A stretch of 56,500 bases of DNA from Gemmatimonadaceae bacterium. Its GTDB lineage: Bacteria; Gemmatimonadota; Gemmatimonadetes; Gemmatimonadales; Gemmatimonadaceae. The position numbers and the translations under genes were made by a program. The notes beneath the pieces are model-generated. The model saw only the letters and a program-made list of their open reading frames with translations, was not told where the DNA came from and did no database searches. Below, piece after piece: positions 25,187 through 32,730 of this stretch. The DNA lies in assembly GCA_020853635.1 (NCBI GenBank), contig JADYYN010000239.1, positions 1 through 56,500 of the forward strand, in the 5' to 3' direction. Position 1 is the first letter of the stretch. Each line of letters begins with the position of its first letter.

Positions 25187-26442
25187 GCGGTGGGGTCGGC
25201 GATCGCGTCCTCGCCACGTGCGAGGATCACACTCGCCGCGAGCGTGCCCGTCACGTTCGTCGTCGTGCGGAACATGTCCGGGATCGTGTCTGCACCGAGT
25301 AACACGCCGAGTCCTTCCACCGGGATCCCGGCGCCGAGCAGCACCGGCACCATCACGATGATGGACCCGCCCGGGATCCCGGGCACCGAGAACGACGTGA
25401 CGACCGAGGTCACCGTGATGCCGAGGAGTTGCGACGCGTCGAGGTCGACGCCGTACAAGCGCGCGACGAACAGGACGCCCACCGTCTGCCCGATCCCCGC
25501 GCCCGTACGGAACAACGTCGCCGAGAGCGGGATCAGCACGCTGCCGATGGTCGGTGGCAAGCGCAGGGTCTCGCGCACGCTCTCGAGCAGTGCCGGCAGC
25601 GCAGCGAGCGACGAACGCGAACTGAACGCGATCGACTGTGCCGGCAAGGCGGCGCGCGCAAAGCGCGCCAGCGGCACGCGGCCGAGCACCACCGCCGCCG
25701 GATACAGCACCACTGCGACGAACACGACGCAGAGGCCGCAGACGATCACGATATAGCCGCCGATCGCGCGCAAGGCATCGAGCCCCATCGTGGCGGCGAG
25801 CGGCACCGCCAACGCGAACACGCCCAGCGGCGCCCAGTCGAGGATCGCCCGCACGAGGACGAGCGACGCATCCATCACGCCCTCGACCACCCGCACCACG
25901 GCGGCCCGTCGCGCAGCGGCGACGCGCAGCAAGGCGAGGCCGAAGGTGATCGAGAAGACGATCAACGGCAACATCGCGCCGTCCACGGCGGCTCGGATGG
26001 GATTCGACGGGACCAGCGCAACCAGCCACTGTCCGATGGTCGGCACGGACTTGGCCTGCTCGCCCGCCGCGGCACCCGCGCCGGCCGCACTCGCGCGCAA
26101 CGCGTCGACCGCCGCGGGGTCCAGTGTGAGCGACCCCAGTAGCGGCCCGCCCGCCAACACCCCGAGCGCCGAGGCCATCGTCAACACGATCACGAACAGC
26201 ACCATCGCGCGCGCACCGAGGCGTCCGACGGCGCGCGCATCGGGGGCTGCGGTGACGCCGGCGACCAAGCTCGACATCACCAGCGGTATCACCGTCATGC
26301 GGATGGCGTTCACGAACAACGTCCCTACGGGCTGCAGCACCGATAGCGCGGTGGTCGCGAGCGCGCTCTCGTTCCCGCCCAAGGCGAGTCCGAGCGCGAC
26401 TCCCGCGACCAACGCGATCAGGACCTTTGCCGTGAGTGACAT
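25183..26442 (-). CDS. Dicarboxylate/amino acid:cation symporter (DAACS family)
   Basis: 419 residues with at least eight membrane segments and the family's re-entrant signatures: SSRSSLAALPALLE in place of the Ser-rich hairpin, FRTGAGIGQT where relatives have NMDGTxxxQ, and PGIPGGSIIV for the second hairpin. NVTGTLAASVI near the end matches the last helix with its Na+/substrate Asn. These proteins import C4-dicarboxylates or acidic amino acids with Na+ or H+. The changed TM7 motif (R instead of the usual N before the D/T) suggests an altered cation or substrate. The gene heads the five-gene minus-strand run that ends with the helicase and is divergent from the ABC ATPase at 26524. Confidence 0.88.
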   Translation of the reverse strand: MSLTAKVLIALVAGVALGLALGGNESALATTALSVLQPVGTLFVNAIRMTVIPLVMSSLVAGVTAAPDARAVGRLGARAMVLFVIVLTMASALGVLAGGPLLGSLTLDPAAVDALRASAAGAGAAAGEQAKSVPTIGQWLVALVPSNPIRAAVDGAMLPLIVFSITFGLALLRVAAARRAAVVRVVEGVMDASLVLVRAILDWAPLGVFALAVPLAATMGLDALRAIGGYIVIVCGLCVVFVAVVLYPAAVVLGRVPLARFARAALPAQSIAFSSRSSLAALPALLESVRETLRLPPTIGSVLIPLSATLFRTGAGIGQTVGVLFVARLYGVDLDASQLLGITVTSVVTSFSVPGIPGGSIIVMVPVLLGAGIPVEGLGVLLGADTIPDMFRTTTNVTGTLAASVILARGEDAIADPTA

Positions 26443-26523
26443 CGTTCATAAAGATGTCGCGCGGCAGGTCCCCCGCACTACCTTTATCGGCGATTCGTCC
26501 CCTTCCACTCCGCCATCCGCCCA

Positions 26524-27258
26524 ATGATTTCGGTCCAGTCCCTGACCAAGCGCTACGGAGACTTTACGGCGGTCGACGGCATCTCCTTCGACGTCGCCCC
26601 GGGCGAGGTGCTCGGTCTCGTGGGACCGAACGGGGCGGGGAAGACCACCACGCTACGCTGTCTCGCCGGCATCATCGCGCCGAGCACCGGTGCGGTGCTG
26701 CTCGGTGGGTACGATCTGCAGCAGTCGCCGGTCGACGCCAAGCGGACGCTCGCGTTCATCCCTGACGAACCGCACCTGTTCGACTATCTCACGGTCGAGG
26801 AGCACCTGCGCTTCATCGCGCGGGTCTACGGCGTGGCCGATGTGGAGCAGCGCATCGGGCCGGTGCTCGAGGAACTCGAACTCGCCGACAAGCGGCGCAG
26901 CCTGCCCGATGAGCTCTCGCGCGGCATGAAGCAGAAGCTGGCGATCGCCTGCGGGCTGCTGCACGAACCCAAGACCCTGGTGCTCGACGAACCGCTCACG
27001 GGTCTCGATCCGGGCGGCATGCGCCGGATGCGCGCGACGATCGCGGCGCGTGCGCGCGCGGGCACGGCGGTGGTGCTCAGCTCGCACCTGCTCACACTCG
27101 TTGAGGAACTCTGCACCAAGATCTTCGTCATCCGCCGCGGCCGGTGCGTCGCGTACGGATCGCTCGCGCAGATCGTGGAGTCGCATCCCGAGCTCGTCGG
27201 CCGGTCGCTCGAGGATGTGTTCCTCGCGCTCACCGGTGAGGGTGAATCCGCCCCGTGA
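26524..27258 (+). CDS. ABC transporter ATP-binding protein
   Basis: A 244-residue ATPase: Walker A GPNGAGKTT, signature ELSRGMKQKLAIACGLLHEP, Walker B LVLDEPLTGLDP and switch His in VLSSHLLTLVEELC. The class resembles the ATPases of ABC-2 exporters (for example CcmA/EcsA-like). It overlaps the permease gene by one to four bases (GTGATG), so the two form a transporter. Substrate unknown. Confidence 0.93.
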   Translation: MISVQSLTKRYGDFTAVDGISFDVAPGEVLGLVGPNGAGKTTTLRCLAGIIAPSTGAVLLGGYDLQQSPVDAKRTLAFIPDEPHLFDYLTVEEHLRFIARVYGVADVEQRIGPVLEELELADKRRSLPDELSRGMKQKLAIACGLLHEPKTLVLDEPLTGLDPGGMRRMRATIAARARAGTAVVLSSHLLTLVEELCTKIFVIRRGRCVAYGSLAQIVESHPELVGRSLEDVFLALTGEGESAP

Positions 27259-28961
27259 TGGGCGCGCTCTGGTATCTGATCTGGACGCAGACGCGCAACC
27301 GCGTCGTGCGTCAGGCCAAGCGGCTCAAACAGCCGAAGTATGCGGTCGCGTTCGTGCTCGGGTTGGCCTACTTCTGGTTCCTGTTCTTCAGTCCCACGCA
27401 GACCGACGGTCGTGCGCCGATCTCGGACGACCTCCTCATGATCGTGCTGCCGGTGATCTTCGTCGTCACGATCGCGCTCACGTGGCTGTTGGGGTCGGAT
27501 CGCAGTGCCCTCGCGTTCACGCGACCCGAAGTCGCGATGTTGTTCCCGGCACCGATCTCGCGTCGGACGCTGGTGCTCTATCGCATCCTGCACTCGCAGT
27601 TCGCGGCGCTGTTCTCGACGATCATCTGGATGCTGATCCTCCGGAAGAGCACGTCCGATCTCCCTGCGTTCGCGCGGGCGATCAGCGTGTGGCTCGTGTT
27701 CACTACGCTCAGCATGCATCGGCTCGGCGTGGCACTCTCGCGCGCCGGCGTCCTCGAACGCAGGTCGCGGAACCTGCTCAAGTTCACGCCGGCGCTCGGC
27801 GTCCTCCTCGCGGTCGTGGCGACCATCGCGCACAGCGTGCGACGCGATTGGACTCTGCTCACCGAGGCCGACGGGTTGCGCGCGTTGGGCACGCAGGTAC
27901 TCAGCACGCTCGAACTGCCGCCCGCCGGGATCGCGCTGCTCCCGGTGCGGCTGATCTTCGAGCCGCTCGTCGCCAGCGGGCTCGGCGAATGGGCGCTGGC
28001 GATGGTCCCGGCGCTGCTCATCCTCGTGCTGCACGTGTGGTGGGTACTCGCCACCGAGACGGCGTTCGAAGAGGCGGCGGCGGAGGTCTCGGAGAAGCAG
28101 GCCAACGATCTCGCTGAGGTGCGCGCGCGCATGCACGGCGTCGCCAAGGCCAAGCAGAAGGACGTCGGCCGGACGATCCCACTGGCACCCATCGGATGGC
28201 CGGGCATGGCGATCCTCTGGAAGAACGCGGTCTGGGTGATGCGCACCAACCAGATCCGGAGCCTACTGCTCGCGCCAGCCATCGTCGTGTTCGGAGCGAT
28301 CGTCTTCGGAGACGGTGGGTCCATCAGCACCATCATCGGCGCCGTCGCGGCCGCGCTCGGGAGTCTGCTGTTGTTCTTCGGGCCCGGAACGATGCGCAAC
28401 GATCTGCGCGCCGACCTGCAGCGGCTCCCACTGTTGCGCACGCTCCCGATCCCAGGCAACGAACTCGTCGCCGCCGAGGTGTTGACGGGGACCCTCGCGC
28501 TCACGGTGCCGCAGTTCATCCTGCTCGGCGTCGCGGTGTGGATGCTCCGCGGGAACTCGATCGCCCAGTTCACTGACCCGATGCGGGTGGCCACCATCGT
28601 CACCTTGCTGCCGCTGTTGTTCTCGCTCAATGCGATCAACTTCGCGCTGCACAACGGGCTCGCGGTGATGTTCCCCGGTTGGGTGCGACTCGGTGAGAAG
28701 ACCGCTGGGGGATTCGAGATGATGGGGCAGGGGATCCTCACCAGCGTCGGTACGCTGCTGGCTCTGGTGCTGCTGCTCATCCTGCCCTCCATCATCGGTC
28801 TCTCGGTCGGTGGCGCGCTGTACGCGCTCACCCAGTCGCTCACGCTCGCCATCGTGGCGGGTGGACTCGCCACGTCAATCGGACTCGGGACTGAGGCGTG
28901 GTTGCTCATCCTCGCGGTCGGACGCTCGCTCGACAAACTGGAGCCGCTCCAAGTGGCGTGA
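27258..28961 (+). CDS. ABC-2 type exporter permease (EcsB-like, large)
   Basis: A 567-residue membrane protein with roughly twelve hydrophobic segments. The basic N-terminus (TQTRNRVVRQAKRLKQPKYA) precedes the first helix, and a long cytoplasmic loop with many E/A/K residues lies near 260-300. The ATG at 27258 overlaps the ATPase stop as TGATG; a GTG three bases earlier is also possible. Fusion-like length suggests that one chain provides both halves of the channel. The final residues reach a strong hairpin at 28964. I cannot name the cargo. Confidence 0.85.
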   Translation: MGALWYLIWTQTRNRVVRQAKRLKQPKYAVAFVLGLAYFWFLFFSPTQTDGRAPISDDLLMIVLPVIFVVTIALTWLLGSDRSALAFTRPEVAMLFPAPISRRTLVLYRILHSQFAALFSTIIWMLILRKSTSDLPAFARAISVWLVFTTLSMHRLGVALSRAGVLERRSRNLLKFTPALGVLLAVVATIAHSVRRDWTLLTEADGLRALGTQVLSTLELPPAGIALLPVRLIFEPLVASGLGEWALAMVPALLILVLHVWWVLATETAFEEAAAEVSEKQANDLAEVRARMHGVAKAKQKDVGRTIPLAPIGWPGMAILWKNAVWVMRTNQIRSLLLAPAIVVFGAIVFGDGGSISTIIGAVAAALGSLLLFFGPGTMRNDLRADLQRLPLLRTLPIPGNELVAAEVLTGTLALTVPQFILLGVAVWMLRGNSIAQFTDPMRVATIVTLLPLLFSLNAINFALHNGLAVMFPGWVRLGEKTAGGFEMMGQGILTSVGTLLALVLLLILPSIIGLSVGGALYALTQSLTLAIVAGGLATSIGLGTEAWLLILAVGRSLDKLEPLQVA

Positions 28962-28963
28962 GT

Positions 28964-28986
28964 CGGGGGCGCCGAGAGCGCCCCCG
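28964..28986. terminator. Bidirectional terminator between convergent genes
   Basis: A nine-base perfect inverted repeat (28964-28972 and 28978-28986) with a five-base loop, between the permease stop and the TlpA-like gene stop. No T-run follows, as is common in this GC-rich DNA. Confidence 0.7.
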
Positions 28987-28996
28987 CCGTCAAGCG

Positions 28997-29524
28997 TCAC
29001 ATCACGCCGAGTACTTTCTTCACCGCCGCGTCGATATCCTGCGACTCGCCGACGCCGGTGTAGACCACCTTGCCGGTCCCATCGAGCACCACCACATAGC
29101 TCGTGTGCGGCACCTGGAACGCCTTGGTCGCCGCGTCGCTGCGATCGAAGACGTACATGCCGCCCATCTTGTTCGCCTCGATGTGCAACTTCTGTCGCTC
29201 CGGCGACTGGTTGGCCGATACACCCACGCCCACGAACTTCACCTTGCCGTCGTACTTGCTGCGCGCGGCGGCCATCGACGGTTCGAGCTTGCGGCAGAGC
29301 GGGCACCAGGTCGCCCAGAACTCCAGCACCACGGGCGTGCCCTTACCATAGATGTCGCCGAGGTCCATCGGCTTGCCGTCCAGCGACTCGACCATCGCGG
29401 CCGGTGCCATCGTGCCGACCGCGATGCCGGCTTCCTGGGCGCGGGCGGTCGCGAGGGGGGCGCTCAGTGCGAGCACAGCGAAGGTGGCGAGCGCGGTGAC
29501 GCCGCGGAGCGAAGAAGTCGTCAT
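28997..29524 (-). CDS. Secreted TlpA/ResA-like thiol-disulfide protein
   Basis: 175 residues. The signal peptide (about 1-31) is followed by GTPVVLEFWATWCPLCRKL, the thioredoxin-fold active site with a C-P-L-C pair at about 79-82. Later the family's cis-Pro sits in VPHTSYVVVLD. Such periplasmic proteins reduce or isomerise disulfides, often for cytochrome c maturation or oxidative stress. The gene is divergent from the second ECF sigma gene, with a long palindrome between them. No cytochrome maturation genes are in the window, so the partner is open. Confidence 0.9.
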   Translation of the reverse strand: MTTSSLRGVTALATFAVLALSAPLATARAQEAGIAVGTMAPAAMVESLDGKPMDLGDIYGKGTPVVLEFWATWCPLCRKLEPSMAAARSKYDGKVKFVGVGVSANQSPERQKLHIEANKMGGMYVFDRSDAATKAFQVPHTSYVVVLDGTGKVVYTGVGESQDIDAAVKKVLGVM

Positions 29525-29597
29525 GGTCCTGGTGATTGAAGGGGCGGCCACCCACCCCGGGCGGCACGACTCCACCCGGTAGCGACGAGCCCCCCGG

Positions 29598-29615
29598 CGA
29601 GTTCCCGGGAACTCG
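29598..29615. promoter_or_regulatory. 18-base perfect palindrome with back-to-back GGAAC
   Basis: An 18-base perfect palindrome in the divergent region between the TlpA-like and ECF genes. It is nested in a larger stem (GACGAG at 29584-29589 pairs with CTCGTC at 29624-29629). Each half carries GGAAC, the ECF -35 consensus, facing outward. It could be an operator or a pair of promoter elements, but the -10 spacing is not canonical. Confidence 0.45.
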
Positions 29616-29666
29616 GGCGGGCCCTCGTCACTAGTGCCCCCAGTGACCCGGTCGCCAACTTCCACC

Positions 29667-30239
29667 ATGCCCGACGCCGTACCGGACTTCAATACCGTCG
29701 CCCTGCCGCACCTCGACGCGGTCGCCCGCGTCGCGCGTGCGCTCACGCGGGACGCGGCCGACGCCGACGATCTCGTGCAGGAGACCTTCCTGCGCGCGCT
29801 ACGGCACTGGAACACGTTCGTGCCCGGTTCGGATTGCAAGCGCTGGCTCGCGACGATCTGTCGCAACGCCTTCCTCGCCAACAAGGCACGATCCGAGGTC
29901 GTCATCGCGTCCGAGGATGAGACGCTCGAGATCCTTGGTGCGGTGCAGGTGCATCGTGATGCGCGCGCGGTGGGGCTGAACGATCTGTTCGACCGGTTGG
30001 AACTGGGACCCGCCATCCGCGCGAGTCTCGAGCGGCTGGAGCCCATGTTCCGCGATGTGGTGACGCTGTACGACGTCGAAGGCTTCTCGTACGAGGAGAT
30101 CGCCGAACTCCTCATGATTCCGCTCGGCACCGTGCGCTCGCGGCTGTATCGCGCGCGCCGGCAGCTGCAGGAGATGTTGCTCACTCACGCCATCGATCGC
30201 GGCTTCGCCGTCGCGAATCCCTCAGGACCTCGCTCATGA
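29667..30239 (+). CDS. ECF RNA polymerase sigma factor (second)
   Basis: 190 residues: region 2 with RDAADADDLVQETFLRALRHW and NTFVPGSDCKRWLATICRNAFL, region 4 with EGFSYEEIAELLMIPLGTVR then SRLYRARRQLQEML. This is the ECF group that usually pairs with small zinc anti-sigma factors. The ATG at 29667 is preferred; an in-frame GTG at 29634 would add 11 residues. The stop overlaps the anti-sigma ATG by four bases (ATGA). Confidence 0.9.
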   Translation: MPDAVPDFNTVALPHLDAVARVARALTRDAADADDLVQETFLRALRHWNTFVPGSDCKRWLATICRNAFLANKARSEVVIASEDETLEILGAVQVHRDARAVGLNDLFDRLELGPAIRASLERLEPMFRDVVTLYDVEGFSYEEIAELLMIPLGTVRSRLYRARRQLQEMLLTHAIDRGFAVANPSGPRS

Positions 30240-30496
30240 CCCTTACTGTGCTCGCCCCACTCGGCTGCGATGAGGTCGTGCGTCAGTTGTGGCCGCACCT
30301 CGACGGCGCGCTGCCGGAGAGCGAACGTGCCCGCATCGTCGCGCACCTTGAAGCCTGCCAGGGCTGTCGCTCGCACTACGACTTCGCGGCCGCCTTCCTC
30401 GAGGCCGTCCGGAAGTCGCATGCCCCGGATGAGTTCGCCTCGCTGCGGTTCCGCGTGGCGGCCGCCCTTCGGGCTGAGGGCACTGCCAGCCGCTGA
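30236..30496 (+). CDS. Soluble zinc-finger anti-sigma factor
   Basis: 86 residues with HLEACQGCR, the HxxxCxxC zinc motif (His37-Cys41-Cys44 region), and no membrane helix. This is the ZAS class of cytoplasmic anti-sigma factor; in relatives such as RsrA, thiol oxidation releases the sigma factor. The ATGA overlap with the sigma gene indicates coupling. Its placement between a thioredoxin-like protein and a rhodanese fits a thiol-stress role, which is inference. Confidence 0.85.
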   Translation: MTLTVLAPLGCDEVVRQLWPHLDGALPESERARIVAHLEACQGCRSHYDFAAAFLEAVRKSHAPDEFASLRFRVAAALRAEGTASR

Positions 30497-30575
30497 GCAG
30501 GCGCCGCGGGGGCACACGCTGACAGGACCCAGTCGGGGCGATAGCTTCAAGGGTCTCCAACCCCGACAGACTCCC

Positions 30576-30938
30576 ATGGCCAACAAGTCCGGCGCCGACC
30601 TCATCGCCGAAGCCAAGACCCGCATCCGCGAAGTCTCCGCCACCGACGTCGCCAAGACGCTCGGCACGCCAAATGCACCCGTGCTCCTCGATGTACGCGA
30701 GCCCAACGAGACCAATCTCGGGCGCATACCGGGTGCGATCGTCATCCCGCGCGGCACGATGGAGACCAAGATCGAAGCCGTCATCCCGCGCGACGCGAAC
30801 CTCGTGATCTATTGCGCGGGCGGGAACCGCTCCGCACTCGCCGCGGACACGCTGCAGCAGATGGGCTACCAGCACGTTGCCTCGATGGCCGGTGGCTGGG
30901 GCGCGTGGATGGGCATCAACGGCGCGGTCGAAGGGTGA
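30576..30938 (+). CDS. Single-domain rhodanese sulfurtransferase
   Basis: 120 residues. LLDVREPNETNLGRIPGAI is the rhodanese entry motif, and the catalytic Cys lies in IYCAGGNRSAL, a six-residue active-site loop typical of sulfur-transferring forms. The closing MAGGWGAWMG is conserved. It probably moves persulfide sulfur. The gene begins 79 bases after the anti-sigma stop and is followed at once by the Nudix gene. Confidence 0.9.
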   Translation: MANKSGADLIAEAKTRIREVSATDVAKTLGTPNAPVLLDVREPNETNLGRIPGAIVIPRGTMETKIEAVIPRDANLVIYCAGGNRSALAADTLQQMGYQHVASMAGGWGAWMGINGAVEG

Positions 30939-30939
30939 G

Positions 30940-31548
30940 TTGAGCGACCCCGCGTCGTCGGCACACGCGGAGCGCCTCGCGCGACTTGCCGAGGCGCTCA
31001 GTACCCATACACCGACGCTCGCCGAGCGCGACGAGCCCTTCAAGGAAGCGGCGGTCGCGCTCGTCTTGCGTCCGCGGGGCGATGACGATTGCGATCTGCT
31101 TCTGATCCGCCGAGCTGTGCGCGCGGGTGATCCGTGGAGCGGACAGATCGGCTTGCCTGGCGGGCGCTTCGACGCCGCTGATGATTCGTTGGAGACCACG
31201 GCGATCCGCGAGACGATGGAGGAGGTGGGCCTCGACTTGCGATTGCACGGACGTCGGCTCGGCATGCTCGATGAACTGCGCCCGCGCACACCGGTCCTCC
31301 CGCCGATCATCGTGCGGCCCTTCGTGTACATGGTGGCTGCGGAACTCCCGCCCCTCGTGTTCAGCGAGGAGGTCGCCGAGGCGCGCTGGGTCGCACTCGG
31401 CGCGCTGTTCGTGCCGGAAGCGCGCGTGGAGACGTCCGTGACCGTGCGCGAGCTGCGGATGCGCGTGCAGGCGTACGTGCACGAGGACTTCACCGTGTGG
31501 GGGATGACCGAGCGCATCCTCGACGGATTGCACAGATTGTGGCGATGA
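30940..31548 (+). CDS. Nudix hydrolase (CoA pyrophosphatase-like)
   Basis: About 202 residues. The Nudix box is LPGGRFDAADDSLETTAIRE followed by TMEEVGL, with the spacing of the CoA/NADH pyrophosphatase subgroup, and PPIIVRPFVYM matches the following conserved strand. It would cleave CoA or a similar nucleoside diphosphate derivative. The start is uncertain: the reading frame begins inside the rhodanese gene, and a TTG at 30940 directly after that stop is the most economical choice (AAGGGTGAG upstream). The stop overlaps the PAP2 start (ATGA). Confidence 0.82.
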   Translation: MSDPASSAHAERLARLAEALSTHTPTLAERDEPFKEAAVALVLRPRGDDDCDLLLIRRAVRAGDPWSGQIGLPGGRFDAADDSLETTAIRETMEEVGLDLRLHGRRLGMLDELRPRTPVLPPIIVRPFVYMVAAELPPLVFSEEVAEARWVALGALFVPEARVETSVTVRELRMRVQAYVHEDFTVWGMTERILDGLHRLWR

Positions 31549-32177
31549 CGTCCTCGACTGCTTCGCAGGAGATGTATCGCCCCGCACTCGCGTGGCGTGC
31601 GTTGGGTCTCACGCTGGCGCTGACGGCGTTGGCGTTGTTCGCCGACCAGTGGGCGTATCACGCGTGGCACGACCCCAAGGTCTACGAGCGCGATTGGGGT
31701 CGGCTGTTGCGCGTCATGGGATTCCTCGGCACGTGGGTCGCGCTGGCGGTTGCGATCGCATTGCAGGAAGGCCGTGACCTCGCGCAGCGTCCGCTCGCCA
31801 GGCGCCGCGCGTGGCTTCTCATCGGCTCGGCAGCACTTGGTGGGCTCGCGGCGGAGATCCTCAAGCTCGTGATCCGCCGTGAGCGCCCGGCGGTACATGA
31901 GGGACTCTACGGCTTCCGCGATTTCGCCGATCGGATGTTCAGCACCTCGGGCCTTGCCATGCCGAGTTCGCACACGCTGGTGGCGTTCGCGGGAGCGGCG
32001 ATGTTGGCGCGACTGTATCCGAGGGCGCGCTGGGTGGGCTATGTGCTCGCGGCAGGCTGTGGTGTGTCGCGCGTGATGGCGCGTGCGCACTTCGTCAGTG
32101 ATGTGGTACTGGCGGCAGGCTGTGGGTGGATCGTCGCGTTCCTGCTGGCCAAGCGGTGGTCACCTGTGACGGAGTAG
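31545..32177 (+). CDS. PAP2-type membrane phosphatase
   Basis: 210 residues with five to six membrane helices. The three phosphatase motifs are complete: KLVIRRERP (Kx6RP), PSSHT with the catalytic His, and SRVMARAHFVSD (SRx5HxxxD). Bacterial members dephosphorylate phosphatidate, undecaprenyl diphosphate or phosphatidylglycerophosphate at the outer face of the inner membrane. The start overlaps the Nudix stop (ATGA). Substrate cannot be assigned. Confidence 0.9.
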   Translation: MTSSTASQEMYRPALAWRALGLTLALTALALFADQWAYHAWHDPKVYERDWGRLLRVMGFLGTWVALAVAIALQEGRDLAQRPLARRRAWLLIGSAALGGLAAEILKLVIRRERPAVHEGLYGFRDFADRMFSTSGLAMPSSHTLVAFAGAAMLARLYPRARWVGYVLAAGCGVSRVMARAHFVSDVVLAAGCGWIVAFLLAKRWSPVTE

Positions 32178-32200
32178 GTCATCAGAAGGTACGACAGGTC

Positions 32201-32683
32201 ATGAGACACATCCTGCGATTGCTCTCTGCGATGGTCCTCGTGACCGCCGCCTGCGATGGCGATTCCGTGCTGGGCACGGCCCCGGAGATCCTGGAACTCT
32301 CAGCCGCGCGCGAGCGCTGGGCAGACAGCGAACCGGCCGAATATCAGTTCAACTACACGCGTTCGTGTTTCTGCCCGGCGCTCACGAACGTCCGCGTGAC
32401 GGTGCGAAACGGCGTCGTGATCAGCGCACGTGTCATCGCCACCGGAGTAGAGCTGGCGCCGGCTGAGCGTGCAAACATCCCGACCATCGATGGCCTGTTC
32501 GATGTCATCGAGTCCGCCATCGACCAGCGCGCGCACGAACTCCGCGTCCAGTATGACGCGCAGATGGGCTTCCCGATGTCGATCGCGCTCGACTACCGCG
32601 AGATGATCGCCGATGACGAGATCTACTACGAGGTGAAGGAAGTCATGTCGACCGCTGCGTGCTGCAGCGAGGGCCGGATGTGA
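32201..32683 (+). CDS. DUF6174-like lipoprotein
   Basis: 160 residues. A short hydrophobic leader ends in VTAAC (Cys18), a lipobox-like site. The mature part starts with a W-x-x-x-x-PxxYxFxY pattern (ERWADSEPAEYQFNYTRSCFCP) with a pair of Cys, then VTVRNGVV and a helix IDGLFDVIESAID, the layout of DUF6174. Two more Cys sit near the end (ACCSE). Function unknown. It follows PAP2 by 23 bases and ends at a hairpin. Confidence 0.78.
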   Translation: MRHILRLLSAMVLVTAACDGDSVLGTAPEILELSAARERWADSEPAEYQFNYTRSCFCPALTNVRVTVRNGVVISARVIATGVELAPAERANIPTIDGLFDVIESAIDQRAHELRVQYDAQMGFPMSIALDYREMIADDEIYYEVKEVMSTAACCSEGRM

Positions 32684-32686
32684 GAA

Positions 32687-32708
32687 AGGCCGCCCGTACG
32701 GGCGGCCT
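32687..32708. terminator. Bidirectional terminator hairpin
   Basis: A 10-base perfect inverted repeat (32687-32696 and 32699-32708) between the convergent lipoprotein and S9 peptidase genes. On the minus strand it is followed by TTTCTCA, a short T-rich tail. Good terminator candidate. Confidence 0.75.
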
Positions 32709-32730
32709 CCTCACATCTCCCATCTTCCAT

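Noticed and set aside
17813-26442. A genomic island or prophage
   Set aside because: No integrase, transposase, tRNA, direct-repeat attachment site or obvious composition shift was seen.
24011-26524. An 837-codon reading of the glycosyltransferase frame
   Set aside because: The upstream half overlaps the symporter gene out of frame and lacks any domain; the GTG at 25186 overlapping the symporter stop is the better start.
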